Shown here in pieces: positions 48,079-59,932 of a DNA stretch of 64,000 nucleotides. Source of the DNA: Sipunculus nudus (Eukaryota > Annelida > Sipuncula > Golfingiida > Sipunculidae); contig CM049320.1 in the NCBI GenBank assembly GCA_026874595.1, positions 10,423,464 to 10,487,463 on the forward strand, written 5' to 3'. The stretch's first letter is position 1, and the number at the start of each line of letters is the position of its first letter. A program made the translations under genes and the position numbers. Under the pieces are notes generated by a model, which saw nothing but the letters and a program-made list of their open reading frames with translations, was not told the origin of the DNA and ran no database searches.

Positions 48079-51000
48079 GTAAATGGAAGACATTGACTGA
48101 AGCAAAGGACCTAGAAGATATTCCTCACAACCGATTTGGCCACACAGCCGTACTGCATGGAGATAACGTTTTAGTGTGGGGAGGGATCAACGACTTGGGG
48201 TCATCCTGCGTAAAGGTCTGGAAGTTTGATACGGGTAAGTCATGCCATAATACACATTTTGTTACAAATATAAAATCGTTTCTGATAGTATGATATTGAA
48301 ATGAGTGCCTTAAGCAGATTCCGGTGCAAACCTGTACTGCAATTGGGCAATAACGGTTATCACTATGCTCGACATTTTCATCAAAAAGCAGTTTTAATGT
48401 GACGTCTTTATTCTCTATGACGTCACGATTTGCATTTCGTACACATTATAGCATGATGTTAACAGAGTCGGGTTGTCTCCTGGTAGACTACTGTCAAACA
48501 AAGTGGGCAAAAACTCGTTCAACGTGTTAAGACAGTCCTACATGAGAATGAAACAATACATTTAATCGTTTCGTTTAACACAGGGACAGAAATGCATCTA
48601 AATGTCCTTTTCATTTGTTTGCATCTACTGGTGGATAAGATACGATAACGCTCCTGGTCTCAATAATTAACAATAACTTGCTTTAAAGGTTTCGCAATCA
48701 TATTAATAAATACGTATATGCATCACGATTACGGTTCTGGCCTTAAGGGCTTCTCTTGAATATATACGACCGGCGAATGACAGCAAAACGCTCATAGATC
48801 CCAGGTCAGACAAAGGCCTGCTGTTTCATAAGTTATATTGACCACTTATAGTTTGCTCTACTCGCTTTCTCCATAGCGTCGGAGAATTGGTCCCGACTGA
48901 ATGTAACTGGCTCTGCACCCAGACCACGTTATTATCACACAGCATGCATGGTTGGGGCCTCCATGTGGGTTCATGGGGGACACGTGAGTACATTGCGACA
49001 AAATATCATGCAAACGTTCAGTATAGTTTATGTTCTCCTTGAATGAATGGTAATGATCAGAGAACATTGAGAACCTCATATGAAAACATGATAAATTAAT
49101 TAATATATGCGAGGAGCAGTTTATAAAAAAAATCATCACAGAATAATAGCATGAAATTGAAACTTCAAGTGATAATTGACCTAACGATGAAATCTATGTG
49201 ACTTAATCGCATATTCATTCAATGAATAATCATGAGCAGAGCAGTTGCAAGCAAGCAATCATTTACCATTGGCCATGTTAACCTGTCAATCAACTCGCAA
49301 GAGTAAAATTTATTTAATGTTGGGCGACTCTCACAAACAGAACACATGTACTGATGTAGTCTGTACCAGTACCAATGTCCGCATTTTTTTTTTCTGGGAT
49401 ATTTTTATACAATGTAGAGTGTATAAAAAGTTCTAGGCGAAAGATTGCAGGAGCTACATCGCCGACTGCCGAATGTATAATAATGTCTTACCTTGCACGG
49501 AATTCGTATGAAACAAATAATACAATATATGGCAAAGGATTTCACAATGCTTGCGATATAGTCATCACCGACGAACAAATATAAAGCCTGTGGTGGTTAG
49601 GTTAGTTGAATTCTCAATAATTCTAATAAACATAATTGTATATTTGTGAATTTGCATGCACATATTCTATAGTCGATACCTGAAGACCATTTGCTGGGTG
49701 ATATATTTGCTTTGAACTTTGATTCAAATCGCTGGACTCAACATCGTATTAAGGTATGCCATCTGAGTAAAAAAGTTTTTTTGGCACTACTGTCATCCTA
49801 AAATGTAAAACCTTTCAATGTAATATTTTCGAATCACTTTCGGTCCATATTCAAGAAACTTTTGTAAATGGCTGACACTTAACGTTTCCGAAAACAAGTC
49901 GGATTTAACCCCGAATTTAAAGATATTGGTAAATAAATAGCTGAATCTTAAAAAATTGCAGAAGTGCATAAGTTATCTTTCGGGAATACACCTGTAATTG
50001 TAACATTATGTATAGCTTGTCAAAATGTACGCTGGATGTTTTAATATGTATTCTCACCAATACAGAAATTAGTACATAAAACACAACTAAACGTATTATT
50101 TTTATTCTTTTTTAGAATGGCGTGCATGCCATGGCCGCGCACACTTCAACAGTAATTGGTGATGATATTTTCGTGTTTGGTGGGAGACGGGAAGCCGCGA
50201 CTCTAGTGATGCAGGTTTTGAACACAGAAACACTTGAATGGCAGATCCCTGAAATGTTCGGGGAAATGCCGCCGGATCGCAGCGGGCACACTGCATGTAG
50301 GTCCTAACCTGTTATTGGGTTTATGGGGTTAATTCTATATCTATATTAAGGTTAATCTTTTTATCGGTGAACCTACTTAGACCCCCCCCCCCCCGAAATA
50401 TGGCTGACTTTTTAGGGCTGAAATTTAGACGCAGTATGAGTCCTAGGTCACAGATACTGATTTTGGCACCTTAACCGTATACGTTAGCTAATTGCCCATT
50501 AACGCCCAGCTGCGGGCGTCAGAGGGAGGCTTAAGAAGGTCGCATAGCGATCGCATATATCTAGGTATAAGCACATTTGTAGTGACCCTCGATATTTGAT
50601 GCTATAAAAACTTTACGGTTATTCATACGATAAAAACTTATATATTTCTAACTAGAATTCTGCATTCTAAATCATGCAAGTCTTCGCCATATAGGGTCAC
50701 TATTGAGGGATGCTCCCAAAACATTGCTTATTCATTTATTCGGCCAATATTCCCACGTTCATTCGTGCATAAGTGACTCGATATTTGTGAATATTCCTTG
50801 ATGACAATTCTGAATGCGGATCGTGGGCCATATCCTCACCAAAATCTTATCCGTTCTAGATTTGCAATTTTTTTAAATACCCTTACAACTTCATGAGATT
50901 CTGATCATAATGGCGGGAGTTAGGTTGTGAACAATGACACACACAAATACACACAAACAGGGATAAACGCCTACTCTCCTGGCAGAGGCAATAGCAACCA

Positions 51001-52318
51001 AATGTTCTTAGTTATGCCTTGATGACTGCATCTGTGTGTGCCAGGAGAGTGTAAATTAGTTTCAACAGCTTCGTCTTGCTGAAATAAAAGTGTCCTCTTA
51101 AAGTGTCTCTTTCTATGAAATGAAAGAATGACACCGAATTAACGACACCGAAGATTTATCCCAAGACACACTGCTTGTTTTTTTTTTTAACTTCTTGATC
51201 GGTGGCCGATTTCAGCAACACGGCAGCGCGCGGCTCATGGACCTCTTGAAGGTGATCATTGATCATTGTCCGTTTGGTATACTCCATACAACTTTCTGCT
51301 GTAATGTGATATCAAATAATTATATGAAACTGGCGCATTTGTTAAAGTTGCAGTTTCTTCAAATAATGCTGGAACATACGTCAAAGCCGAACAGGGTTAG
51401 GCACAAACCAAGCTGCATCAGTATATTTCGCAAACATAGATTAACCGCTGTCAGCGTTGCCATATATCACCAATAGAGAACTAGGTCACAATTCTTGTTT
51501 GCTTTTAAGACAATTGGCAACACACAGCAAACACTTACATTGTGGTGTTTTGTGGAATATATTTCAGTTTCGCCCAAAGATGAACTTTATATACATGGAG
51601 GACGGGGTTAAGATGGCAAGGACTGCGATGATGAAATCTACAAATATTCACCAAGTTAGTGCGCAAAGTATTTAATCCTTTACTTTCGTGTAATAGAGAG
51701 GATTAAAGGTGCCTAAATTCTCTAGCACCATGATGTTAGCCATAAAACTGGAAAGGTATGGGCCTTGTATACATGCTCTTTGCATGGCAACGTTTCGAGT
51801 GTAAAGGCTGACGCCTTACCGATCCAATTCTAACATATTTTTATGTTAACATTTTTAAAAGTTGACCTGACACATAGGTTTGGTTGTCCTGGCCTAAGTG
51901 CTTACCTGAGACTACTTCGGCCTATCTTTTCAGCCCATGTGCATGCAAAGTTTATTACTTTCAGAGTAAAAATCATTTCAAAATTGTATAACCTTTTCAT
52001 TAATTATAAGAGGTTTATTTCAGGTACATATTTATGACCATGATGGATGTTTGGAAGTACACTTGAACAGACAATCCAGCGAAAAAGAACGTAAACTCAA
52101 TATAATCAGGAATCTTATGATAAGATATTACATTACAAACTCGAATGTGTCTTATGAAGTAATATATAATAGTATCCTGTCTTTTTTTGTAAAATACAGG
52201 AGATAAGAAATGGACGAAGATTGGTTCATCAGGGAAACGACCCAGTCTAAGAGCATTCCACCAATGTTGTGTCTACCAGCAAAGTATCTATGTCTTTTTT
52301 TGGGGGGGGGGGGGACAG
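48079..52318 (+). pseudogene. Kelch-repeat gene, KLHDC3-like, disrupted
   Basis: Six exons with compatible phases: 48079-48234, 48877-48983, 49673-49753, 50116-50296, 51568-51654, 52200-52318. They encode five kelch blades, each with the hydrophobic-GG signature: VLVWGG, MWVHGG, IFVFGG, LYIHGG, and IYVF followed by the Gly run. The order and the words RFGHTAVL, PPDRSGHTA and FHQCCVY resemble KLHDC3, a kelch beta-propeller protein thought to serve as a ubiquitin-ligase substrate receptor. Lesions: TAA in frame at 51609-51611, and a T7-G13 run at 52295-52314 that puts the last blade out of register. The N-terminal blades and start codon were not found; a solo LTR lies just upstream. The C-terminal half blade is also missing. 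A GT at 51607 would splice out the stop in phase but would remove conserved strand residues. Family assignment is firm; pseudogene status could reflect sequence error. Confidence 0.65.
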
Positions 52319-53311
52319 GTAAGCTACATGTGTAAAATTCGTGGACAACCTGATCTGAAGTTGAAATAACGTTAAGAAAACGTTTCAGTCTTAGTTTTTT
52401 TATGTTTCTCAAAGTTTCCCAAAATGGTGTAAACAAATCCATAAAAATTCGTGTGCTCACTAGTGTATATTATGGTTTCTTTCGTATTCGTTGGGATTTC
52501 ATATTCGTGATATTGGCTAAAAGGGTAAAATGCCGAAAAAAACCTTAATAAAAAAACACCCTTTCAACACAAGTCTCGCCTTTCTTCACTGGTGACTTGT
52601 TCACTGGCGATTTGTCATGCATAAGATTACCCACAACCTGCATAACCATGTGCGTGGTATCAAAGTGCGGGAGGATTTAATGCCCAACACCACCCAAAGG
52701 AAAAACATCAAAACGGAAATGTCGCGAAATTTAAACATTGCGAAAACTAAGTATACCACGGTAAGCGTTAAATCATTTCGTGGTATCGCTTCTATACCCG
52801 TGTGGGGTACGGAGACAATACTTCTAACATTTCTTATGAGCAGAAAAACCTTTCATATTTAATGGTAACAGCGTCACTTTAACTTGGTGGAATTTTTTTA
52901 GACACAGAAGACAGAATTAGACAAAATAGTCAGCAAAATATCTTGCCTTAAAGTTGGTCCAGCTTAAAAGGTTTCAGCGGGAGACATATTTATTGAAACG
53001 AGGGATACAGATACATTGACATCCTTTTTGACAAGATGCACTGTTTTATTGCATTTAATCTTTACCCTTCAAGCAAAGTAGGCAAAAGGAAGGATTGGCA
53101 CAAGGCGGTGTATGTTGTTCAAATAGGTAAATATGATATATATCATACATGTATTTGATTTTCTAAGTACAATATATGTGAAACATTTAACGAAGAATCC
53201 ATTATATAAATGCAACAACGGTTCGACACTGTGTAATCGACATATGTGTTTAAACAATTTTTGTCAGCTATAGATTTTTTAAAACAAATAAATATGTTTT
53301 GATTCTCACAG
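52319..53311. other. Interval between kelch and caspase exons
   Basis: No exon that would complete the kelch propeller is recognised. An AATAAA-type signal occurs near 52545. At 993 bp the interval is within the size range of introns on either side, so it does not itself show that the genes are separate. Confidence 0.4.
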
Positions 53312-56300
53312 ATACAAATAAGACAGAGCAAGATTCTTCTTCGCTATACGAGCATGGATCGGGAGCCATGGCGCTGCCTCTGCAGGCAAATGCTCAACAC
53401 AGGAGACCAGTGGCACAAAGTACTCTTCTGTTTTACATGGAGCACTGCAAACAGGTTATTGAGCGCCTATTGCTTAATACCTATCTCCATTATTAAGTTC
53501 TAGGTCCAGACTAAGCAGTTTGCATCCATTCCTGTCCAACTTCTTTTTTCTCTGCTTATTTATTTAAATGTGTATGGTGGAGATAACCGCCTCCATTTTA
53601 ATGCAGACTTATCTTATTCATAACCATATATTAGTATTTATATAGGCAGAGTTCCATTTCGGGTTGGGACTACGTGACAGGCCGGTAGCACTCGCTTCCT
53701 GTTTTTGATTTTATATCCTGGTGTGCCCAAGGCCCGTTGTCTTCCGAACCTGCAGGTCATGGGTGTGTAACAATCCCCATTGCTGGGTCATAACACTGAT
53801 GAACGATTCAAAGACGCACTCGTTCATGAGTGATACACGAGTGTAGGGTACATACTTTCCATTGAGCCTGCAGAGCGCTAACCTTGAGTGTTTACCGACC
53901 GTGAAAAACCACACCGCATCGGCTGAGATTTGACTTAAGACCTCCCGGCTTTATGTTCTGACCCCGGATCCACAGAAGCCGTTGTCTTCTCTCTACTTGA
54001 AGATCCCCCCCCCCCCCCCCCCATTTAGTTTGTGTTCAGTATTTATGCATCTCTTGAAACGAAATTCAGTGGGTCTTCAGGCAAGGGAAAGTTTATATGT
54101 GACCGTAAGTAATCTGGCTCAAGATCGGAGACGGTGTGCATTGCTACGTCAATATTTTGACGGAATTGGTAATAGAGAGTTGATATGTGTAAATGATAGA
54201 CACATTTGTTTCAATATATTATTCACAAAACGAAAAAAATAGCATTTAAAACTAATCCAAATTTCTCAAAATATTAATTTCATTAAAACATTTCTTTAGA
54301 TACTATCATCCCCAAAGGGGCACTATCGCATCACCAGGAATAAATTTATGATTTTCGTATTCAATCCGAGCCATGACAGATACATGTGTATTGTGTTTTT
54401 GTATAGAATCTTGTTTTCCCTTGTTTATTTATTTATTTATTTAATTTTTTGCGATTAATTGGGAAAAATACAAAGCAGACAACAACTTCGTTGGTAAGCA
54501 TATGTCTGTTTTCTCCGTAGAGTTATGACGTTCAGGTCCGCGCGAAAGGCGCATGTTTGATAGTCAATATGAGAGAAATCAAAGACAGGTCAACGGCAAA
54601 GGTATTGGGCAGGCCAGGGGCTCGTCAAGACAGGGAGACCATGAAGGAGCTGTTCCTAAGTCTAGGATTTCAAGTTTCTGTATATGAAGACCCATAAGAG
54701 CCGGTAAGTTAATCGTGATGCAGTGATATCATATGATTACCTAATAGTTATATTTTGATTATCGGAGACAATGTTCAGACTCTGTTATCAGATATTCTAT
54801 TGAGCGGTAAAGATGGCGCAAACACTGCTTTTAGTTTATTCAATACTTATTATTTAACACTATAATAGGTTGCTGTATTTACGTACTTTACTATATATTT
54901 CTGATTGAAAGTAACGTCTTCTGACCCTGACTACTTACCTTACCTAACTTAAATTGAAACCTAACCTATTGGTATAACATTTGAATTGCCTTTGAACAAT
55001 ACATAAGGATTAGGAGATTAAGGAATTGCATTCATATTTATTCACAGCAATGGAAGTAAAACCTATCGGATTTCTTAATTTAGTATTGCCATTTTAATGC
55101 CATTATGAAAAAAAGTTCAGAAGTGGATGATAACATGGCAGGATGTGTCGATATAATAATGGTGCAATATGATGTTAAGTGCATTAAGGCCAATGTGGAG
55201 TAGTTGATATGACTTATATCCTGTAATTAAAAATTACCAAGAATAAGGATCAATTTAACCAATGTTCAAAGTCAAAAAAGTTCATCATGACAAAATATCT
55301 AATGCAATGTATGAAGGAATATACAGAATTAGGATAATGCTGTTTTATAGTTAACATTCTAATGCCGTTATACAGCAATTTATCAACGGGGCAAAGCAAT
55401 TCGTGAAGGACGCAGTCCGTTCCAAGGCCAAGAGTATATTCATAGTTCTGATGTCTCACGGAGGGACCAAACGGGGACATCCCTTCATATACACGAGTGA
55501 AGGAAACAAACTATGGGTCAGAAAGACAATAGAGACCTTGCTATCAAGCAGCAAAGCCCCAGCACTAGCTCTTGTGCCAAAGGTCATTATTGTCCAAGCC
55601 TGTCAAGGTGGTACGTTTAAAGTTCACGTTTTATTTAAAAAAAAAACAAAATAGATCCAGAGTAGTATCGTGAAAACATAGGACTGAGATATGACTTTAC
55701 ATTTACTGATCTATGATTCACATAATGTCTGTGTTAATTCAGCCTCGGAATATAAGGGTGTAGGAATGACTAGTCCTCAAATTCAAGGAGATTCTACTAC
55801 AATGTTGTCGGGAAACACAGTCCCAGAATTAGTGCATTTCTGCATCGCCTATGCTTCCCAGCCAGGTAAATATGACAACTTCATTTAACGGCAAGTTGTG
55901 GAAAGATAAAGTTCAACCAACTTTTGGGCATTGTTAACTTGGTTAACCGCGATAAAATGCAGTGTAAAAAAATCGTTGTATGCCTTTGAAAGTGCTTTTC
56001 TTGTAAATTTAACGTAAAATAAATAAGTTATAGAGTTATACAAAAAGTTATACATCTATCACTTAATGACATCTTGTCGCTTTAGATCTTTCACTTCTCT
56101 AAACACTAACATTTGCTTTGATCACTTCTCACTCTACGGATTAAACGAAGTCTGAACCACAACTGCCCCATAGCTGCTCCAAACTTATGGAACAACCCCC
56201 CCCCCCCCCCCGAGATCTTAGAAATCTCTCTACTTTTAACACCAAATTTTAAACTTTCCTTTTCAGAGAGAAAAAATGTCTACTTAGATTGCCTGTTTCT

Positions 56301-57205
56301 TTTCAGATTCTTATTTAAATTTTAGTACAGTTCGCATCTTGTGTAGTTTTGTAATGTTATTTTACAAGATTGTATTATGTATCTTTTAATATGTTATGTT
56401 CTATAATGCGTATTCGAACATAAATGTACATTATTAATAATAGTAATAAGGGCACCGCAGAGCGGAGCATCCCCTCCCAAAATAATAATTAGAATGGCAT
56501 AATTAGAATGGGTGTATTAAACAGTGTGAAAATGAGGAGGACAACTCTATGGCCTTGACCTTTGACCCTGTGATCTCTAACTCAAGGGTTCTTCATCCAT
56601 GGTTGGGTGAGCCATATGAGCAAGATGAAAGGTGTTGGTCAAACGGGTTGGCTTAAAATGGGTGCCCAAGCTTTTACAAGAAGAAGGTCCTGTGCCCTGC
56701 ACCTTTGACCCCGTCACCTCAAAATCAATAGTATTCTTTATCCATTGGTGGGTGAGTCATATGTGAAAGATAAAAGGTTCCGGTCAAACGCCTTGGCTTA
56801 AAATTGGTACACATGCTTTTTCAAGAAGTGGGTGTTGTTGCTGTGACCTTTGTCCCCTGAACTCGAAATCCATCGGGTCTTTCAGCTATGGGTGGGTGAG
56901 CCGTAAGAGCAAGATAAAAGGTTTCGGTCAAACACTTTAGCTTAAAGTGGGTACACAACCTTTTTCAAGAAGTGGGTCAGTGGCCTTTGCCTTTGACCTC
57001 GTGACCCCAAAATCGACAGGGGCCTTTATCTGTGAATGCGTGAGCAATATATGTAAGATCAACATTTTTGGTAAAACAGTTTGGCTTGAAATATATCCAC
57101 AAGCCGATTCCGCACGGACGGAAAGACGGCACAACAGACAGACGAACAGCTAGACGCACGAACGGAGGCGTTACTATTTCCCTTTCGCAACTTCGTTGCG
57201 AGCAG

Positions 57206-57239
<34 letters not shown>

Positions 57240-59170
57240 ATGTGCCTGCGGATATTTTTCTGGGGCCAACATGCCTTATCGCCGGCGTCAATCAATAAGC
57301 GAATGCCTTCATTTATTTCTTTCATCCGTTTAATCATTCCACCGACCTAGCTTGTCGCTAATCTTAGAGGAACTAGTAAACCTCTGATGTCATGTTTTTA
57401 CAGACAGACCAGCGTACAGGGTCAGTGGTGTCGGTTCATGGTTCATTGAAGAGGTCGATAGAGTCTTCAGGGAAAAAGCAGCCGTGGTACCACGGACGTA
57501 GTTAAAATGCTCACTGAGGTAGTGTACCTTAAATGTACCGTCAAGCATTGTTGCCAAATACATGGAGTAAAAATAAGTAATAGCCAGATCAATCGATCGT
57601 ACTTTTCAGTGTCCTTTCAGTCCTGAACAATATTGTGTGATATGGTTGATATTTTTCCATGCAGTAATACGACGCCTATTTAAATCCCGAACTGCTTGGC
57701 CTTTAATTGGATACCTCAGACACAAGTGATGGCCATAGGTAATCCTACAATAGAAGCGTTTGACTTGCAGGATCCAGTGAGATGTGCCCCGCAAGATCAT
57801 CAATGGGCAGGTGGATGCAATCCTGTGAATCATTGCCTACATACACGTGCCTACATGTAGTTTTAAAATCGGGCATGACTAATGGATTTTCCCTATTCCC
57901 ATGTACAGAAAACGTGAAATCCAGACAAATTTGATTATTATAGCTCTTCTCAAAATTTCACTGCACTTCAAATATGAACAAGTGGCTCAAGGGCCATGAC
58001 GCTCAGCTGAATTTGAACTACAGGCGATGTATTAATTATTAATATTATGATCCGGTGAAATTTCATCATGACGCTTCTGGATCCAACAGGAAAGATTAAG
58101 CCATATGTCTAACTTTCGGAGAGCTCAAAATGAGGTTTACCGCTCGAAGCTCACAGAATATAGGCTGTCATGGGCTTACCTCTGATGTTGAAGGAGCTTT
58201 TCACAAGAGCTCCTTAAATTTCAAGATAGAAGGTTGTAGATTCAACATTTATGATTTGTATCCATCTGACTATCACAGTACTTAGATTATGTTTTCCTGT
58301 AGCTCTCTGAACATAGGTCACAATGACTTAATTCCAGGATTCAAAGGAGGCTAGCCAAGGACCTCTTTGAATTTTACAATAGAAGGTTCTAGGTCCAATG
58401 TTTGAATTTTGTGCCATGTCTGTCTGGGTTTTAAATTCATTTTGTTGGCCAGTAGCTCACAGAATATATGTCACCATGACATAATTTCGGGTTTCCAAGT
58501 AGATTTACCCCTGACATCCCTGGGTATTATGTTAGTAGATTCTAGGGCGAATGGATACAAATTCTGCCCTGTCTGGCTGCTCAAAATCATGCTGTTGGCC
58601 AGTAGCTCGCCAAATATATGTAATCATGACCTAGTTACAAGTTTCAAGGAGATTTCTCTAGAAATTCCCTGGATGTTGCATTAAAACATTTTGTGTCCTG
58701 TTTGACTGTCCGGGCATTAAAAATCATGATTTTGACCCGCAGAAAATATGTCAACATGACCTTAATTCAGGTTCCAAGGAGTTTTGCCTCGGACCTCCCT
58801 GAATGTACAATTAGCTCTAATAGTTATGATTTGTGCCCTGTAAGCGTTAGGACAAAGCCCCCCCCCCCCCCCCAAGCTAGGTTTCTTGGGTTTGGTGCCT
58901 TATTTTATGAAGTAAGATGTATGTTGTTGATATGACAGCTCTCTTATATTTTAACATATACAACATCTCTTATATTTTATTGATACAACATTGATTAATA
59001 GGTTTGTGATCAATGTGATTATACATGACACGGAGAAATAAAATGTGTTTTTCTTGTAGGTTCGCAGAAATGTGATGGAAAAATCCAAAGCTGAAAGGGG
59101 TGCCTATCAAATACCGGAGACCACAGATTGTTTAATGAAAGACTTTTACATTTTTCCCGGGATCCAGTAA
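53312..59170 (+). CDS. Caspase-like cysteine protease, with two frame lesions
   Basis: Six exons: 53312-53454, 54521-54703, 55376-55610, 55743-55865, 57404-57518, 59060-59170. Caspases cleave after Asp in apoptosis or inflammation. The p20 part has KGACLIVN, a GRPGARQD specificity arginine, the catalytic His in VLMSHGG and the catalytic Cys in QACQG. The p10 part has HFCIAYASQP, GSWFIEEVDRVFRE, and the last exon ends FYIFPGIQ. A possible processing Asp lies in QIQGD. An ATG at 53368 in perfect Kozak context (GAGCCATGG) could start the protein with a short prodomain. Lesions: TAA at 54695-54697 two codons before the exon 2 donor (a GT at 54680 would avoid it in phase), and exon 5 reaches TAG at 57499 because it is one base out of register with the DVVKMLTE that follows. 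It is a pseudogene, a truncated gene, or affected by sequence errors. Confidence 0.7.
56455..57237 (-). mobile_element. AGGTCA-bearing repeat element in caspase intron 4 (inverted)
   Basis: On the minus strand it has a hairpin CGCAAC-GAA-GTTGCG near 57187-57201, then a GTCC/GTCT-like stretch, four units of about 145 bp with TGACCT/AGGTCA words, and an end reading CTCTGCGGTGCCCTTATT. The unit period and the CTGCGGTGCC end echo the Helitron-like element at 2099-3801. A (AAT)n tract at 57207-57237 borders it. Confidence 0.5.
57961..58870 (-). repeat. Diverged tandem repeat, about 152 bp x 5, caspase intron 5
   Basis: Anchors resembling GCTCACAGAATATATGTCA lie at about 58149, 58302, 58454, 58607 and 58738. 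Each is followed by a 'catgac...ttcaagga...cctccctg' phrase. The left edge (57966-58000) is the reverse complement of a CAGCTGAGCG...CTTGTT end like that at 40040-40079, so this is the tandem core of a related element. A C tract follows at about 58858. Confidence 0.6.
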
Positions 59171-59872
59171 ACCCGGCCAACATGTACATGGTGTAAGCGG
59201 TGGACACACGCTGGATTATGTACGGAGAAAATGACTTCTTATAGCCAGATTTGTATCTTACCCTTCAACTAAACAACTAGGGCTTATTATTCGTTTGTTA
59301 ACGTCTTGGTATATTCAAATGTAAGTATAATTCAATACTAAAAACACAGTGAAATATACGTATGTAAAAAAATAAATACATATATAAAATGTTCTATATT
59401 GATGCAGACAGGGTTTCATAGTATAATTCCTTTTTTTTATTTTTATTATTCCTGTTCAAAACAAAACTGTAAATTAAACAATATGTTATTTGCATATTTG
59501 TATAATATGTTTTTGAAATTATATTTTTAAACACAAACACAGACTGAGAAAACAAATCTTCCTTCTGTATAAAATATGTTCCCGTGATAATGATAGATGG
59601 AACACTTTTAAATACTTAATACATGTCAATATTATTATTAATATAAATTTAACATAATAATTAACAATATAATTAAAACGCTATTGTAATAAGTAACATC
59701 GTATCAACAATAATAAATATTGAAATAAACTCGCCATCGCCTATTAGGCTTAGTTATAAGTATTGTATAGTTCTCATCATGCAACAAGACTGGGGAATCG
59801 TACTTTTGATGAAAATTAATTAAATGTATAAGTAAATACAGCAGAGCCCCGTGTATGTATTATTCAATATCA

Positions 59873-59932
<60 letters not shown>

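Noticed and set aside
51166-51251. Putative extra kelch exon containing LIGGRFQQ
   Set aside because: It needs a poor acceptor through a T run. Exon 50116-50296 joins 51568-51654 directly in phase 1 with correct kelch blade spacing (SGHTA then SPKDELYIHGG).
51457-51675. Open frame avoiding the TAA at 51609
   Set aside because: It is out of register with the kelch blade; only the frame with the stop encodes DELYIHGG and DEIYKYSP.
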